Both the position numbers and the translations under genes were made by a program. 64,000 nt of DNA, from NCBI RefSeq assembly GCF_005876835.1, contig NZ_PPSW01000011.1:108814-172813 (forward strand), read 5' to 3'. The stretch comes from Pseudoalteromonas phenolica. GTDB taxonomy: Bacteria > Pseudomonadota > Gammaproteobacteria > Enterobacterales > Alteromonadaceae. The stretch's first letter is position 1, and the number at the start of each line of letters is the position of its first letter. The notes below the pieces were generated by a model. The model searched no databases and was not told the DNA's origin. It worked only from the letters and a program-made list of their open reading frames with translations. Shown one piece after another: positions 1 to 9,404 of this stretch.

Positions 1-110
1 AGGCAAGATATAACGCAGAGCAAAAAATTGAAACTCCTTTGTTATAAATCAAGATACGTGTTTGTAATATATGTTTTACATTCTGTTGCACAGTATTGAG
101 ATTTAGGCAT

Positions 111-144
111 AAAAAAACGCGATGACACTGCATCGCGTTTTTTT
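111..144 (-). terminator. Rho-independent terminator of lipA
   Basis: Inverted repeat CGCGATG / CATCGCG with a 6-nt loop, flanked by seven A on one side and seven T on the other. It lies just past the lipA stop and is symmetrical enough to work in both directions. Confidence 0.85.
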
Positions 145-156
145 GAAAAGTGGTGA

Positions 157-1122
157 TTACTTCACTTCTTTACCTGCAGCTTGTTGGTCAGCATGATAAC
201 TAGAGCGAACAAACGGGCCACACGCTGCGTGGGTGAAGCCAATTTCGTCAGCGTAATCTTTTAATGCATCAAACTCTGCTGGTGGCACATAGCGTTTAAC
301 CGGTAAGTGGTGTTTTGAAGGTTGTAAATATTGACCTACAGTTAGCATGTCAACATTATGCTCTCGAAGGTCACGCAATACCTCTTCGATTTCAGACATT
401 TCTTCGCCTAAACCCACCATTAAGCCTGATTTAGTTTTAACATTCGGGTGTGCTTCTTTGAAACGACGAAGTAGTTCTAAAGACCACTTATAATCTGCAC
501 CTGGGCGAGCCAGCTTATACAGGCGAGGTGCAGTCTCTAAATTGTGGTTGAATACGTCAGGTGGCGTTTCAGTTAAGATCTCTAATGCTTTTTCCATGCG
601 ACCACGGAAATCAGGTACTAATATTTCAATGGTGATCTCAGGATTGTGCTTTCGAATAGCTTTAATACAGTCAGCAAAATGTTGTGCACCACCATCACGT
701 AAGTCATCACGGTCTACAGACGTGATTACCACATACTTAAGCTTCATGTCTTTGATGGTCAAAGCCAGTTTTTCAGGCTCTTGTGCATCTGGTTTTAACG
801 GGCGACCGTGTGCTACATCACAGAAAGGGCAACGACGAGTACAAATAGCACCTAAAATCATGAATGTCGCTGTGCCGTGGTTAAAGCACTCAGATAGGTT
901 AGGGCATGATGCCTCTTCACATACTGAGTGTAACCCATGGTTTCGCATTGCTTGCTTGATGCCTTCAATACGCTCACTTGATTTCGGTAAACGGATTTTA
1001 AGCCATTCAGGTTTTCTCAGCATTTCATCGCGCTCAGTTGGCATTACCTTTACTGGGATCAATGCCATTTTCTCAGCATCGCGAAGCTTTACCCCTGGCT
1101 CCATTTTTACTGGTTTACTCAT
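157..1122 (-). CDS. lipA: Lipoyl synthase
   Basis: Radical-SAM enzyme that inserts two sulfurs into octanoyl groups on lipoyl domains of 2-oxoacid dehydrogenases and GcvH. The 321 residues match the family length. Both iron-sulfur motifs are visible: the auxiliary cluster cysteines C68, C73 and C79, and the radical-SAM set C94, C98 and C101 (CTRRCPFC). The C-terminal RSSYHA, whose serine ligates the auxiliary cluster, is at about residues 306-311. The start overlaps the lipB stop by 4 nt, so the two genes are translationally coupled and act in sequence in lipoate assembly. Confidence 0.98.
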   Translation of the reverse strand: MSKPVKMEPGVKLRDAEKMALIPVKVMPTERDEMLRKPEWLKIRLPKSSERIEGIKQAMRNHGLHSVCEEASCPNLSECFNHGTATFMILGAICTRRCPFCDVAHGRPLKPDAQEPEKLALTIKDMKLKYVVITSVDRDDLRDGGAQHFADCIKAIRKHNPEITIEILVPDFRGRMEKALEILTETPPDVFNHNLETAPRLYKLARPGADYKWSLELLRRFKEAHPNVKTKSGLMVGLGEEMSEIEEVLRDLREHNVDMLTVGQYLQPSKHHLPVKRYVPPAEFDALKDYADEIGFTHAACGPFVRSSYHADQQAAGKEVK

Positions 1123-1772
1123 TCGTTCTCGAACCCTTCTTTGTGTTCAACATGCTCAGCGTTAAGACGTTTGAGCATATGTTTAACAAGACCTTGCGCA
1201 ACTTCATCAAGTTGCGACGGGCCATTTAATTCACTTGTTTGTACCATGTTCATACCCGCATAGCCACAAGGGTTTATGCGCATAAATGGGCTCATATCCA
1301 TGTTTACATTCAATGCTAGGCCATGAAACGAGCAGCCGCGGCGAACGCGCAGGCCTAAGGATGCAATTTTACTGTCGTCGACATAGACTCCTGGCGCATC
1401 AGGTTTGGCATAGGCATTAATGTCATACTCTTGCAGCATGTCGACAATGCACTCTTCTAGCCAAGTTACTAGCTCTCTTACGCCGATTTTAAGACGACGG
1501 AGATTAAACAGTACATACATCATTTGCTGACCAGGACCGTGATAAGTCACTTGACCACCGCGGTCAACTTGAATAACAGGAATGTCGCCGGGTGCTAAAA
1601 CATGCTCTGCTTTACCTGCTTGCCCCTGAGTAAAGACAGGCTCATGTTCAACAAACCAGATCTCATCGGGACTGTTATCGTCTCGGGTATCAGTGAAGTC
1701 TTGCATTTTTTGCCAAATAGGCTGGTAACTTTGCAAGCCTAACTGGCGAACTATCACGGTACTTTGAGTCAT
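1119..1772 (-). CDS. lipB: Lipoyl(octanoyl) transferase
   Basis: Moves the octanoyl group from acyl carrier protein to lipoyl domains, giving the substrate for LipA. The 217 residues carry the family signatures [11 protein letters not shown] (around residue 72), the catalytic lysine region [12 protein letters not shown] and the catalytic cysteine in NPCGYAGM. It sits 9 nt after ybeD and overlaps lipA by 4 nt in a ybeD-lipB-lipA operon, the same order as in E. coli. Confidence 0.98.
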   Translation of the reverse strand: MTQSTVIVRQLGLQSYQPIWQKMQDFTDTRDDNSPDEIWFVEHEPVFTQGQAGKAEHVLAPGDIPVIQVDRGGQVTYHGPGQQMMYVLFNLRRLKIGVRELVTWLEECIVDMLQEYDINAYAKPDAPGVYVDDSKIASLGLRVRRGCSFHGLALNVNMDMSPFMRINPCGYAGMNMVQTSELNGPSQLDEVAQGLVKHMLKRLNAEHVEHKEGFENE

Positions 1773-1781
1773 GGTTAGCCT

Positions 1782-2060
1782 TTACAGTACGTAACGTACG
1801 TCTTCGATATTGCCAATTTCGGTATAGATTTGCTCAATATGCTCTTTTGAAGTGACGGTCGCGACCAGTGTTACCGACTCGTAAGTGCCTTTACTACTCG
1901 GTTTTACTTTAGGCGCATAGTCACCTGGTGCAATTGTTTGCAACTTTGCAAGGATCTGATCAGTCAGATTTACATTTGCTAGACCCATAATTTTAAATGT
2001 GAATGGGCAAGGGAACTCTAAGTATTCGTCAAACTTAGTATTTTTAACTGGTTGAACCAT
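1782..2060 (-). CDS. ybeD: YbeD family protein (DUF493)
   Basis: Small ACT-like fold protein always found upstream of lipB in this group; its role in lipoate metabolism or regulation is not settled. Conserved blocks are [28 protein letters not shown] and the terminal VRYVL. A longer reading from GTG at 2105 exists, but the ATG at 2060 has a good ribosome site (GAGG, 8 nt upstream) and gives 92 residues, close to the 87 of E. coli YbeD, so I chose 2060. Confidence 0.9.
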   Translation of the reverse strand: MVQPVKNTKFDEYLEFPCPFTFKIMGLANVNLTDQILAKLQTIAPGDYAPKVKPSSKGTYESVTLVATVTSKEHIEQIYTEIGNIEDVRYVL

Positions 2061-2145
2061 GAAGGTGTCCTCATCGCAAATGGTGTGTAGTGTTTTTAAT
2101 TTCACACACGCTCAATAATGGCGGGCATTCTATCATTTTTGCGGC

Positions 2146-2172
2146 AAAAAAAAACGCCTCACTCAGGAGGCG
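2146..2172 (-). terminator. Terminator after the 2258-2833 gene
   Basis: On the minus strand CGCCTC, a CTGAGT loop and GAGGCG are followed by nine T. It separates the accessory genes to the right from the ybeD-lipB-lipA operon. Confidence 0.75.
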
Positions 2173-2257
2173 CGCTGTATTGTTTAAATGTCTTATTTTA
2201 AGGATTGTAAAGAATTCTTGTGTTTGCTAACAAGATTGAGAAGTTCGAGCTAGATAG

Positions 2258-2833
2258 TTAAATGGAACTTCTCTTTAGATTAGCAATACAATTAATAACA
2301 TTTATAAAAGCTACCAATAGAAAGATATGCATAGCTGCTAAATTTTTAAAGCTATCCCCTAAAAAGGCACTAGTAAGCATAGTAAATGTAGCTATTAAGT
2401 AAATGCCAATAGTCGTGATTTTATGACTTTTTAAAATACTAACTAAAGATAGTGTTTCGCTTTGTTTCTGTAAGATCAAAATAAGCTTGCTCATATGATG
2501 AGCAATTAGTGGTATTAATAATATATTTAACAGCACAAGCAGGTAATTATTCGAGATAACACCAAGCGTAATGATAATAATTAAAAGAGGTGTTAGCAGT
2601 ATAGTAAGTTTATTTTTATCAAAATATATACTGACAGTTTTATGTAGTGCCATCCTATTGCTAGTGGCGATTATGTTTAAAGAGCAATAGGTAAGTATAA
2701 CGATACCTGAGTAAAAACCGACAATTAGCAGAGCACCTGATTCATAAAAGATAGACACAACTAAAGACAAAAAACTACATATGAGAAGGGCTGTTTTAAA
2801 GCTTCCCCTAAAATAATAATCAATGAAGTTCAT
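2258..2833 (-). CDS. Hypothetical six-TM membrane protein
   Basis: I do not recognise this family. The 191 residues form about six hydrophobic segments (near residues 13-28, 31-50, 75-95, 97-113, 143-160 and 165-183) joined by short, mostly basic loops, so it should be an inner-membrane protein. The ATG has a fair ribosome site (AGGATC). Base composition is more AT-rich than that of the neighbouring core genes and it lies where dacA and ybeD are normally adjacent, which suggests recent acquisition. It may be co-transcribed with the secreted-protein reading frames just upstream. Confidence 0.6.
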   Translation of the reverse strand: MNFIDYYFRGSFKTALLICSFLSLVVSIFYESGALLIVGFYSGIVILTYCSLNIIATSNRMALHKTVSIYFDKNKLTILLTPLLIIIITLGVISNNYLLVLLNILLIPLIAHHMSKLILILQKQSETLSLVSILKSHKITTIGIYLIATFTMLTSAFLGDSFKNLAAMHIFLLVAFINVINCIANLKRSSI

Positions 2834-2908
2834 TATATGATCCTAATTTCAAAATATTTCATAATTGTTTGATTCGCTGTATCAGCGAACCAAACATACC
2901 AGAGTCAA

Positions 2909-3406
2909 CTAACAAGGTACGATTTCATACCAATAATTGCAGCCACCTCCAGTGCAGACTGCATGACGGATTGTTTCTGAGCAAAATTCACTGCTACCTC
3001 CTCCAGCAGAACCTCCTCCAGCAGAGCCATTTCCGGTAGAACCACCACTTGAGCTTCCATCTGAATTATTAGGATTGTTATTAATTTCGCACTGTTTAAG
3101 AGCTGCTTTAGATTCTAGGTAGCTCTCATAGCACTTCTTTTCTTGATTCATGAAAGCAACAAAAGTAGACATATATCCTGTCCAAGCAGCTGCAACAGAT
3201 AGTTTAGATGGTTCACCAAGGGCTAATGCTGCTAATCCAAGTGATGCAGCTGCAACACCAAGCTTTGTATCTAAACTGCATGAAAACATTGAGCTAGTGC
3301 CATCATAAGCTCGATTTTGCAACTCAGCTCTCTGCACTACAGTTATTTGTTGAATATGAAAATTGGCTAGAGTTTTTGATGAGTTCAAAGCCAGAGGAAA
3401 AATCAC
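2909..3406 (-). pseudogene. C-terminal frame of a split secreted protein
   Basis: This frame continues the 3324-3818 gene in the +1 frame. Its formal start is a GTG at 3406 with no ribosome site, so it is probably not an independent gene. From about residue 40 it encodes an alanine-rich hydrophobic stretch, then a Ser/Gly linker with GSAGGG repeats (about residues 113-137), and ends in a short Cys-rich tail (CTGGGCNYW, final Cys). The cysteines suggest disulfides after export. It is either half of a frameshifted gene or the product of a shift at the UGA at 3324-3326. No family recognised. Confidence 0.45.
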
Positions 3407-3818
3407 CTAGGCAAGGAATAGAAATTTCTCCATCATAGCAGTTTTGGTAGGGCATATTAGGTGTTTCATCAAAGTATTGGAGTTGTTTAAATGCAGCCCT
3501 TACATTTGCTGATACATTCCAAGGAGATGTATTTATGTTGTTTATAATGAGAACCTCTTTTTTAAAAGTTTTCTTACTATATCTTGTAACTGTAGCTGTT
3601 TTAGAGTTTATCTGAATATAACTTCCATCTTTGAAGTTATAACGGATCCCATCGGGTGATGGTATAAGTGTTACGGTGTGTATGCCTCCTTCGAAGCGAA
3701 GTGTACTGCTTGATTCATGCGTATACATCTTTCCATATGTATTTTCTTTAATTATGGAAGCATTTGCTACACCACAATAAAAAATAAACAGACAATATAG
3801 AAGGTTAACTTTTTTCAT
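3324..3818 (-). CDS. Secreted hypothetical protein, N-terminal part
   Basis: The 164 residues begin with a clear Sec signal peptide (MKKVNLLYCLFIFYCGVANA, cleavage near residue 20) and a good ribosome site (AAGGA) before the ATG. The mature part looks like beta-strand-rich extracytoplasmic protein. The frame ends at a UGA, while the +1 frame stays open for another 138 codons with convincing protein character, so the native product may be about 300 residues. It is either a truncated gene or a frameshift. No family recognised. Confidence 0.55.
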   Translation of the reverse strand: MKKVNLLYCLFIFYCGVANASIIKENTYGKMYTHESSSTLRFEGGIHTVTLIPSPDGIRYNFKDGSYIQINSKTATVTRYSKKTFKKEVLIINNINTSPWNVSANVRAAFKQLQYFDETPNMPYQNCYDGEISIPCLGDFSSGFELIKNSSQFSYSTNNCSAES

Positions 3819-3898
3819 AACTTAATCCTTAAGTTTAAAAATTATAGAATTATGAAACTTAGTTGGCTTTTTTCTTATGTCAAGGTGGTCTTTAGAGT

Positions 3899-3945
3899 CT
3901 AATAACCTTATTCAGTATGGTTTGATAACTTAATAAGGTTATTAG
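3899..3945. repeat. 14-bp perfect inverted repeat
   Basis: CTAATAACCTTATT at 3899-3912 is matched by AATAAGGTTATTAG at 3932-3945 with a 19-nt spacer. It lies between the dacA stop and the start of the secreted-protein gene. No T-run follows on either strand, so it may be a dacA 3' stem-loop or an operator rather than a classical terminator. Confidence 0.5.
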
Positions 3946-3975
3946 GGAGTTATGTGCTTAATTTGGAAGGCTAAT

Positions 3976-5139
3976 TTATTGTGATATTTGTAATCTTAAA
4001 TAGTCATAGATCTTGCTAAAGAAGCTACCTTCTTCAATCTCTTCGAGCGTAACTAATGGATATTGAGAGATTTCTTCGCCATCGAGCTCAAGGAATAGTG
4101 TGCCTACTTTAGTGCCTTTGGCTAATGGCGCTTCTAAAGTTTTATCTAATTCAAAGTTCGCTTTTAAATTTTTGCGTTGACCACGAGGGATGGTAATGGG
4201 TGTGTCTTCTAGAATACCTAAAGAAACCGTCTCTTTATTACCCATCCAAATACGCTGATCTGCAAAGCTATCGCCCGCTTTATATGGTGTGATTGTTTCG
4301 AAGAAACGGAAGCCATAGTTTAGTAGTTTTTTGCTTTCGACTTTACGCGCACGCTCACTGTCTGTACCCATCACAACTGCAATTAAGCGCATGTCGTCTT
4401 TAGTTGCTGATGTCACTAGGCTGTAGCCAGCCTCTGATGTGTGACCTGTTTTAATGCCATCAACGTCAAGGCTTGCATCCCAAAGCAGTGAGTTACGGTT
4501 ATACTGTTTAATACCATTGAAGGTAAAAGACTTTTCTTTGTAAAGCGCATACTCTTCAGGCACGTCACGAATAAGCGCAGCACCTAGCGTCGCCATATCA
4601 CGTGGTGTTGTATAATGTTCGTCTGTATCAAGGCCATGACTATTGATGAAATGCGTGTTAGCCATGCCCAGTTTTTCAGCGTGTGCGTTCATAAGATCTG
4701 CAAATGCACTCTCACTGCCTGCAATGTGTTCAGCCATTGCCACACAAGCATCATTGCCTGATTGAATAATGATACCGTGGTTAAGATCATCGACACTGAC
4801 TTGCTTGCCAACTTCAATGAACATGACAGATGAGCCAGGAAAATTCTTCGCCCATGCTTTTTCACTGATGGTAACCATATCAGTCGGTGAGATATTACCG
4901 GCTTCAATTTCGACACCAATCACGTAACTGGTCATCATTTTGGTTAGGCTAGCAGGTGCTAGCTTAGTATCTGCTTCACCTTCTGCAATGACTTTGCCAG
5001 TTGTGTAATCCACCAAGAAATAACCTTTTGCATTGATCTGAGGTGCAGAAGGTAGGATCTGTGCGGAAGCTGAAAAAATGGTTGCTGAGCATACCAGCCC
5101 GCAAATTTTGGTAAGTAGTTTGGTTTTTAGTAAAGTCAT
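3976..5139 (-). CDS. dacA: D-alanyl-D-alanine carboxypeptidase (PBP5/6 type)
   Basis: Periplasmic enzyme that trims the terminal D-Ala from peptidoglycan pentapeptides. The 387 residues contain a signal peptide (about 1-27), the three active-site motifs SLTK (S64, K67), SGN (S127) and KTG (K230), then a PBP5-type beta domain. The C-terminal segment ending FFSKIYDYLRLQISQ is an amphipathic membrane anchor as in PBP5. It is last in the mrdA-rodA-rlpA-dacA elongation cluster, with a 46-nt gap after rlpA. Confidence 0.96.
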   Translation of the reverse strand: MTLLKTKLLTKICGLVCSATIFSASAQILPSAPQINAKGYFLVDYTTGKVIAEGEADTKLAPASLTKMMTSYVIGVEIEAGNISPTDMVTISEKAWAKNFPGSSVMFIEVGKQVSVDDLNHGIIIQSGNDACVAMAEHIAGSESAFADLMNAHAEKLGMANTHFINSHGLDTDEHYTTPRDMATLGAALIRDVPEEYALYKEKSFTFNGIKQYNRNSLLWDASLDVDGIKTGHTSEAGYSLVTSATKDDMRLIAVVMGTDSERARKVESKKLLNYGFRFFETITPYKAGDSFADQRIWMGNKETVSLGILEDTPITIPRGQRKNLKANFELDKTLEAPLAKGTKVGTLFLELDGEEISQYPLVTLEEIEEGSFFSKIYDYLRLQISQ

Positions 5140-5185
5140 TATGTTCTTTTATCGATAAAATTAAAATTAGTCAGCTTTTTCTATT

Positions 5186-5947
5186 CTAAAGTCGTTGTTC
5201 ACTGTAAAGCAAGAAAGCCTGGCGAAATTCACCTGCCTGTAAGTTTTCTAGCAGGGATTGAGCATGAGTATCATCTTCTAGCGGGCCTAAGCGAAGTTTA
5301 TGTAAACCACCTTCTTCTGCAATGTTGGTATCAATTGCAAATTGACCTGCGAGTTTATTTGCCAAGTGTTCAATATTGGTTTTATTACTACTCGCAGCGA
5401 CTTGAATATAGGTTAATCTTGGCGCAATGCGATCGAGTGTAATCGCTTCAATCTGAACCTTTGCTGTACCTTGGTTATGGTAGCCTAGCTTATAGGCCGC
5501 GGCATAAGATAAGTCGATGATCCTGTCATCGTGGAATGGTCCACGATCATTGACTCTGACAATAGCCGATTTGCCATTTTCTAAATTGGTTACTTTAACA
5601 AAGCTCGGAAGTGGCAGAGTTTTGTGGGCTGCAGTCATATCATACATGTTAAAGATCTCACCGTTAGAGGTGTAGTACCCATGGAACTTCTGCCCATACC
5701 ATGAAGCGGTACCTTGCGCTTTGTAGCCTTTTTCATCTGACATAGGGTGATATTGCTTACCGAGCACCACATAAGGGCGTCCGGCGCTGACACTTTTTGG
5801 CTCAGCTTTTACTTTCGCATCACGCATTTCATACTCAGTTGGAATGCGCATAGGTGCAGTGTCTTGGCGTGTGTGATAGCGAGAGCTACACCCACTCACA
5901 AAAATGACAACAAGGGCTAGCAAGTAAGCCTTATACAACTTAGTCAT
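5186..5947 (-). CDS. rlpA: RlpA septal-ring lipoprotein, DPBB plus SPOR
   Basis: Outer-membrane lipoprotein; in Pseudomonas RlpA is a lytic transglycosylase acting on denuded glycan. The 253 residues have a lipobox VSGC (lipidated C20), a double-psi beta-barrel domain at about 78-165 with TASWYG and NDRGPF, and a C-terminal SPOR domain (about 180-250) that would bind septal peptidoglycan. Its ATG overlaps the rodA stop by 4 nt, so it is coupled to the elongasome genes. Confidence 0.95.
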   Translation of the reverse strand: MTKLYKAYLLALVVIFVSGCSSRYHTRQDTAPMRIPTEYEMRDAKVKAEPKSVSAGRPYVVLGKQYHPMSDEKGYKAQGTASWYGQKFHGYYTSNGEIFNMYDMTAAHKTLPLPSFVKVTNLENGKSAIVRVNDRGPFHDDRIIDLSYAAAYKLGYHNQGTAKVQIEAITLDRIAPRLTYIQVAASSNKTNIEHLANKLAGQFAIDTNIAEEGGLHKLRLGPLEDDTHAQSLLENLQAGEFRQAFLLYSEQRL

Positions 5948-7050
5948 GATTTAAGTAACATCCTCTTGTCTGTCGCAATTGACATAATGATACCGAACCC
6001 TGCCATCAGCGTAACCATGGATGTGCCACCATAGCTAATAAGGGGAAGGGGGACACCTACAACCGGTAATAGGCCAGATACCATGCCAATATTCACAAAT
6101 ACATATACAAAGAAAGTCAGTGTTAAAGCGCCAGCTAATAGTTTGCTAAATGCATCTTGAGCACGTACTGCAATCAATAAACCTCTGCCTATGATAAATA
6201 AATAGACGCTGAGTAATAACACCACGCCCATTAAACCAAATTCTTCGCTCAATACCGAGAAGATAAAATCTGTGTGTCGCTCAGGTAAAAACTCTAATTG
6301 TGATTGCGTGCCATGCAACCAACCTTTGCCCTCGACACCGCCTGAACCTATGGCGATTTTCGATTGAATAATGTGGTAGCCAGCACCTAGAGGATCGCTT
6401 TCAGGATCAAGTAGTGTCATAACGCGCTGTTTTTGGTAAGCGCGCATACCGTAATGCCAAAAAGCGAATACAGCGGGGACCATTAATAACAGCGCACCAC
6501 CAATGAGGCGCCAGCTTAACCCCGCTAGAAACAAAACGAAAATGCCAGAACTGGCAATAAGCAGTGAGGTGCCTAAATCCGGTTGTTCTTTAATTAAGAA
6601 GGTGGGCACACACAATAATATAAAACCGATAAACAAATTAATAAACTTTGGGGGCATGCGGTGTTGAGAGATATACCAAGCAACCATCATAGGCACAGCT
6701 AGCTTCATGACTTCTGATGGTTGAAAGTTAGTCACGCCAAGGTTTAACCAGCGTTTTGCACCATTAATAGTAATACCAAAGAAAAACACCGCAACCAGCA
6801 TAGCCAAACCCACTAAATAAAGTGGGATCACTAGGCGCTTTAGAGTGATAGGAGGAACTTGAGCAAACACCAATAATGCGATGACCGCACCACCCATGCG
6901 CACACTATGTCTTAACATCATATCCATGTTTTGACCGCTTGCACTATACACAATTGCCAAGCTGCCAAACATCATACAAACAAGTGCTAATAGCAAAGGC
7001 ACATCTAAATGTATTTTCTGCCATAGCGTGCGTTTATGACCGAGCACCAT
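5944..7050 (-). CDS. rodA: Rod-shape SEDS glycosyltransferase RodA
   Basis: Polytopic SEDS-family peptidoglycan polymerase that works with PBP2 in lateral wall growth. The 368 residues show about ten membrane helices and the family signatures NGAKRWL, PSEVMKLA, QPDLGTS and the C-terminal PLPLISYGGTS. It starts within the mrdA stop (TAATG, 1-nt overlap), placing polymerase and transpeptidase under one translation unit. Confidence 0.97.
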   Translation of the reverse strand: MVLGHKRTLWQKIHLDVPLLLALVCMMFGSLAIVYSASGQNMDMMLRHSVRMGGAVIALLVFAQVPPITLKRLVIPLYLVGLAMLVAVFFFGITINGAKRWLNLGVTNFQPSEVMKLAVPMMVAWYISQHRMPPKFINLFIGFILLCVPTFLIKEQPDLGTSLLIASSGIFVLFLAGLSWRLIGGALLLMVPAVFAFWHYGMRAYQKQRVMTLLDPESDPLGAGYHIIQSKIAIGSGGVEGKGWLHGTQSQLEFLPERHTDFIFSVLSEEFGLMGVVLLLSVYLFIIGRGLLIAVRAQDAFSKLLAGALTLTFFVYVFVNIGMVSGLLPVVGVPLPLISYGGTSMVTLMAGFGIIMSIATDKRMLLKS

Positions 7051-8921
7051 TAATTGGCTCCTTGCTTAAGTGGGTTTGCAGTAAAGTAGTAATCCATCAA
7101 TTGACGTGCAATAGGGGCTGCTATTTTACTACCGCCACCTTGGTTTTCCACTACCACAGTTACAACAACTCGGGGGTCATTGTAGGGGGCAAAGCCTGTG
7201 TAAATCGCGTTGTCTCGATGACGCTCGTCTAGCTTTTCTGCATCATATTTCTCACCTTGCGCGATGCTAACAATTTGCGCAGTACCAGTTTTACCTGCAG
7301 GGTCATAATCAGCCCCTTTAAATGCTTTATGCGCAGTACCTGTGACCTTAGTTACAGTGTTGTGCATGGCTTCAAGGGCGACACGCCAATGGTCATGATT
7401 TTTGAGCACAATAGGCGGGCGCTCTTCGGTATACATTGGCGTGATTTCATCAAACTGCTTTTTTACTTGCACAAGGTGTGGTTGGTAATGTTCGCCTTTG
7501 TTAACCATGATGGTCACTGCATTGGCTATTTGCATTGGTGTTGCAGTCCAATAACCCTGACCTATAGCCACTGAAATGGTATCGCCAGTCCACCAGTTTT
7601 CTTTAAAGCGATCTTTTTTCCATGCAACGGTAGGTAATATTGCTGATGTTTCTTCATGAATATCAATGCCTGATAAATCACCAAAGCCAAATTTATTCAT
7701 AAAGTTGCTAATTTTAGTTATCCCCATTTCATTACCTATATGGTAGTAAAAGGTATCACAAGACTCTTCAATGGCTTTATACACATCAACATGACCATGA
7801 CCCCAGCGTTGCCAATCTCGCCATTTATGTTCAACATTTGGTAATTGAAAGAAACCTGGGTCCCAGATACGGGTATCTTCTTTAATAGCGCCTTCTTCCA
7901 AACCCAAAATAGCTAAATGCGGTTTGACCGTGGAGGCCGGTGCATAGCGACCTTGAGTCGTTCTATTGATTAAAGGTCGATCTGGATTTAGTAAGGCACG
8001 ATAATCTTTACCACTGATCCCATGTACGAATAAGTTTGGGTCGTAACTTGGGTTTGAATAAAGCGCGAGAATACCGCCGTCTTTAGGATCCATAACAACG
8101 ATCGCGCCACGCATGCCTTCAAGGGCTTTTTTAGCGACTTGCTGTAAGCCTATATCTAACGTAAGAACTAAATCTTGCCCTGGTGCGGGCGCGTCGACGC
8201 TTAAAGTACGGATCACTCTGCCTCGGTTATTGACTTCAACACGTTGTGAGCCAACAATACCGTGCAGTTCTTTTTCGTAGAATTTTTCTATGCCAAGCTT
8301 ACCAATGTCATGGGTTGCACGATAATTTTTGGCTTCGCCTGCAAGCTCTAAAGCCGTGAGCTCTTTTTTATTTAATTTGGCAACATAACCAAGCGCATGA
8401 GTGAGTGTTTCACCGTAGGGGTAATATCTGGCAAGTCTAGCTTCAATATTAAAGCCTGGGAATTTATGTTGATTAACTGAAAATAAGGCAACTTCTTGCT
8501 CGTTTAAACGCGCTTTAATAACACGGCTTTTAAAGCGCTGCTTACGGCGAATATTCTTTAAAAAGTTTTCTTGGTCTTCTACAGAAATATTTAATAAAGC
8601 GCCGACTTCAGCAAGTCGCTTAGCGATATCATCTACTTGCTCAGGGATCACTTCTAAATTATAAACAGGGCGGTTCTCGGCCAATAACACGCCGTTTCGG
8701 TCGTAGATTAAGCCTCTGTTTGGTGCAACAGGGATCACTTTAATACGGTTATCATTAGAGCGTGTTTTATAGGTATCGTGCTCTGTGACTTGTAGCTTGT
8801 AGGCGTTACTGAGTAGTAAGCCTATAAGGAGAGTAACAAACACAAAACCAACAAATGCGCGACGAGCAAATAAATTTGCTTCAGCTGAATGGTCACGAAT
8901 TGTTGGTCTTTTGTTTATCAT
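7050..8921 (-). CDS. mrdA: Penicillin-binding protein 2, elongasome transpeptidase
   Basis: Class B PBP that cross-links peptidoglycan during cell elongation. The 623 residues have one N-terminal membrane helix (about 21-42), the dimerisation domain with RGLIYDRNG, and the transpeptidase domain with STVK (S330, K333), SCD at about 388 and KTGTAQ near 545. SCD in place of SxN is usual for PBP2. It follows rlmH by 10 nt and overlaps rodA. Confidence 0.97.
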   Translation of the reverse strand: MINKRPTIRDHSAEANLFARRAFVGFVFVTLLIGLLLSNAYKLQVTEHDTYKTRSNDNRIKVIPVAPNRGLIYDRNGVLLAENRPVYNLEVIPEQVDDIAKRLAEVGALLNISVEDQENFLKNIRRKQRFKSRVIKARLNEQEVALFSVNQHKFPGFNIEARLARYYPYGETLTHALGYVAKLNKKELTALELAGEAKNYRATHDIGKLGIEKFYEKELHGIVGSQRVEVNNRGRVIRTLSVDAPAPGQDLVLTLDIGLQQVAKKALEGMRGAIVVMDPKDGGILALYSNPSYDPNLFVHGISGKDYRALLNPDRPLINRTTQGRYAPASTVKPHLAILGLEEGAIKEDTRIWDPGFFQLPNVEHKWRDWQRWGHGHVDVYKAIEESCDTFYYHIGNEMGITKISNFMNKFGFGDLSGIDIHEETSAILPTVAWKKDRFKENWWTGDTISVAIGQGYWTATPMQIANAVTIMVNKGEHYQPHLVQVKKQFDEITPMYTEERPPIVLKNHDHWRVALEAMHNTVTKVTGTAHKAFKGADYDPAGKTGTAQIVSIAQGEKYDAEKLDERHRDNAIYTGFAPYNDPRVVVTVVVENQGGGSKIAAPIARQLMDYYFTANPLKQGAN

Positions 8922-8931
8922 CTGAGTTGTA

Positions 8932-9402
8932 TTATTCTCTGTGGTAAGGGTGGTTGTTATTTAAGCTCCACCCGCGATACAAGCTTTCAGCGACAATAAT
9001 GCGCACAAGTGGATGCGGTAACGTCAATGCCGATAGCGACCACTTTTGCTCAGAAGCGGCAATACACTCAGGCGCAAGGCCTTCAGGGCCACCAATTAAT
9101 AAGCTGACATCTCGACCATCAAGTTGCCACTTTTGCATATGATTTGCCAACTGGTGGGTATCCCAAGGCTTACCTGTTACTTCTAGTGTCACAATTCGGT
9201 TGCCTTTTGGAATAGCGGCTAAGGTTTTTTCACCTTCCAACTGTAAAATACGCTTGATATCGGCATTTTTACCACGCTTTCCAGCTGGGATCTCAACAAG
9301 TTCTAACGCCATATCTTTTGGAAAACGACGCTGATACTCTTTAAAGCCTGTCTCAACCCAAGCAGGCATTTTTGTGCCGACAGCAACCAATTGAATTTTC
9401 AA
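8932..9402 (-). CDS. rlmH: 23S rRNA (pseudouridine1915-N3) methyltransferase
   Basis: SPOUT methyltransferase that modifies the helix 69 pseudouridine on assembled 70S ribosomes. The 156 residues end with the family tail ([15 protein letters not shown]) and contain the SAM-binding LLIGGPEGL knot motif. It lies 2 nt after rsfS in the leuS-to-dacA operon. Confidence 0.97.
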   Translation of the reverse strand: MKIQLVAVGTKMPAWVETGFKEYQRRFPKDMALELVEIPAGKRGKNADIKRILQLEGEKTLAAIPKGNRIVTLEVTGKPWDTHQLANHMQKWQLDGRDVSLLIGGPEGLAPECIAASEQKWSLSALTLPHPLVRIIVAESLYRGWSLNNNHPYHRE

Positions 9403-9404
9403 AA

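Noticed and set aside
1..110. Possible gene end or promoter at the left window edge
   Set aside because: No reading frame or clear promoter elements could be supported in this short AT-rich piece.
542..1165. 207-residue plus-strand frame over lipA
   Set aside because: Antisense to a gene with all catalytic motifs intact; no start signals.
3340..3420. Possible -1 slippery heptamer (CAAAAAC) in the split secreted gene
   Set aside because: The frame change needed is +1, not -1, and the heptamer does not fit the X-XXY-YYZ rule.
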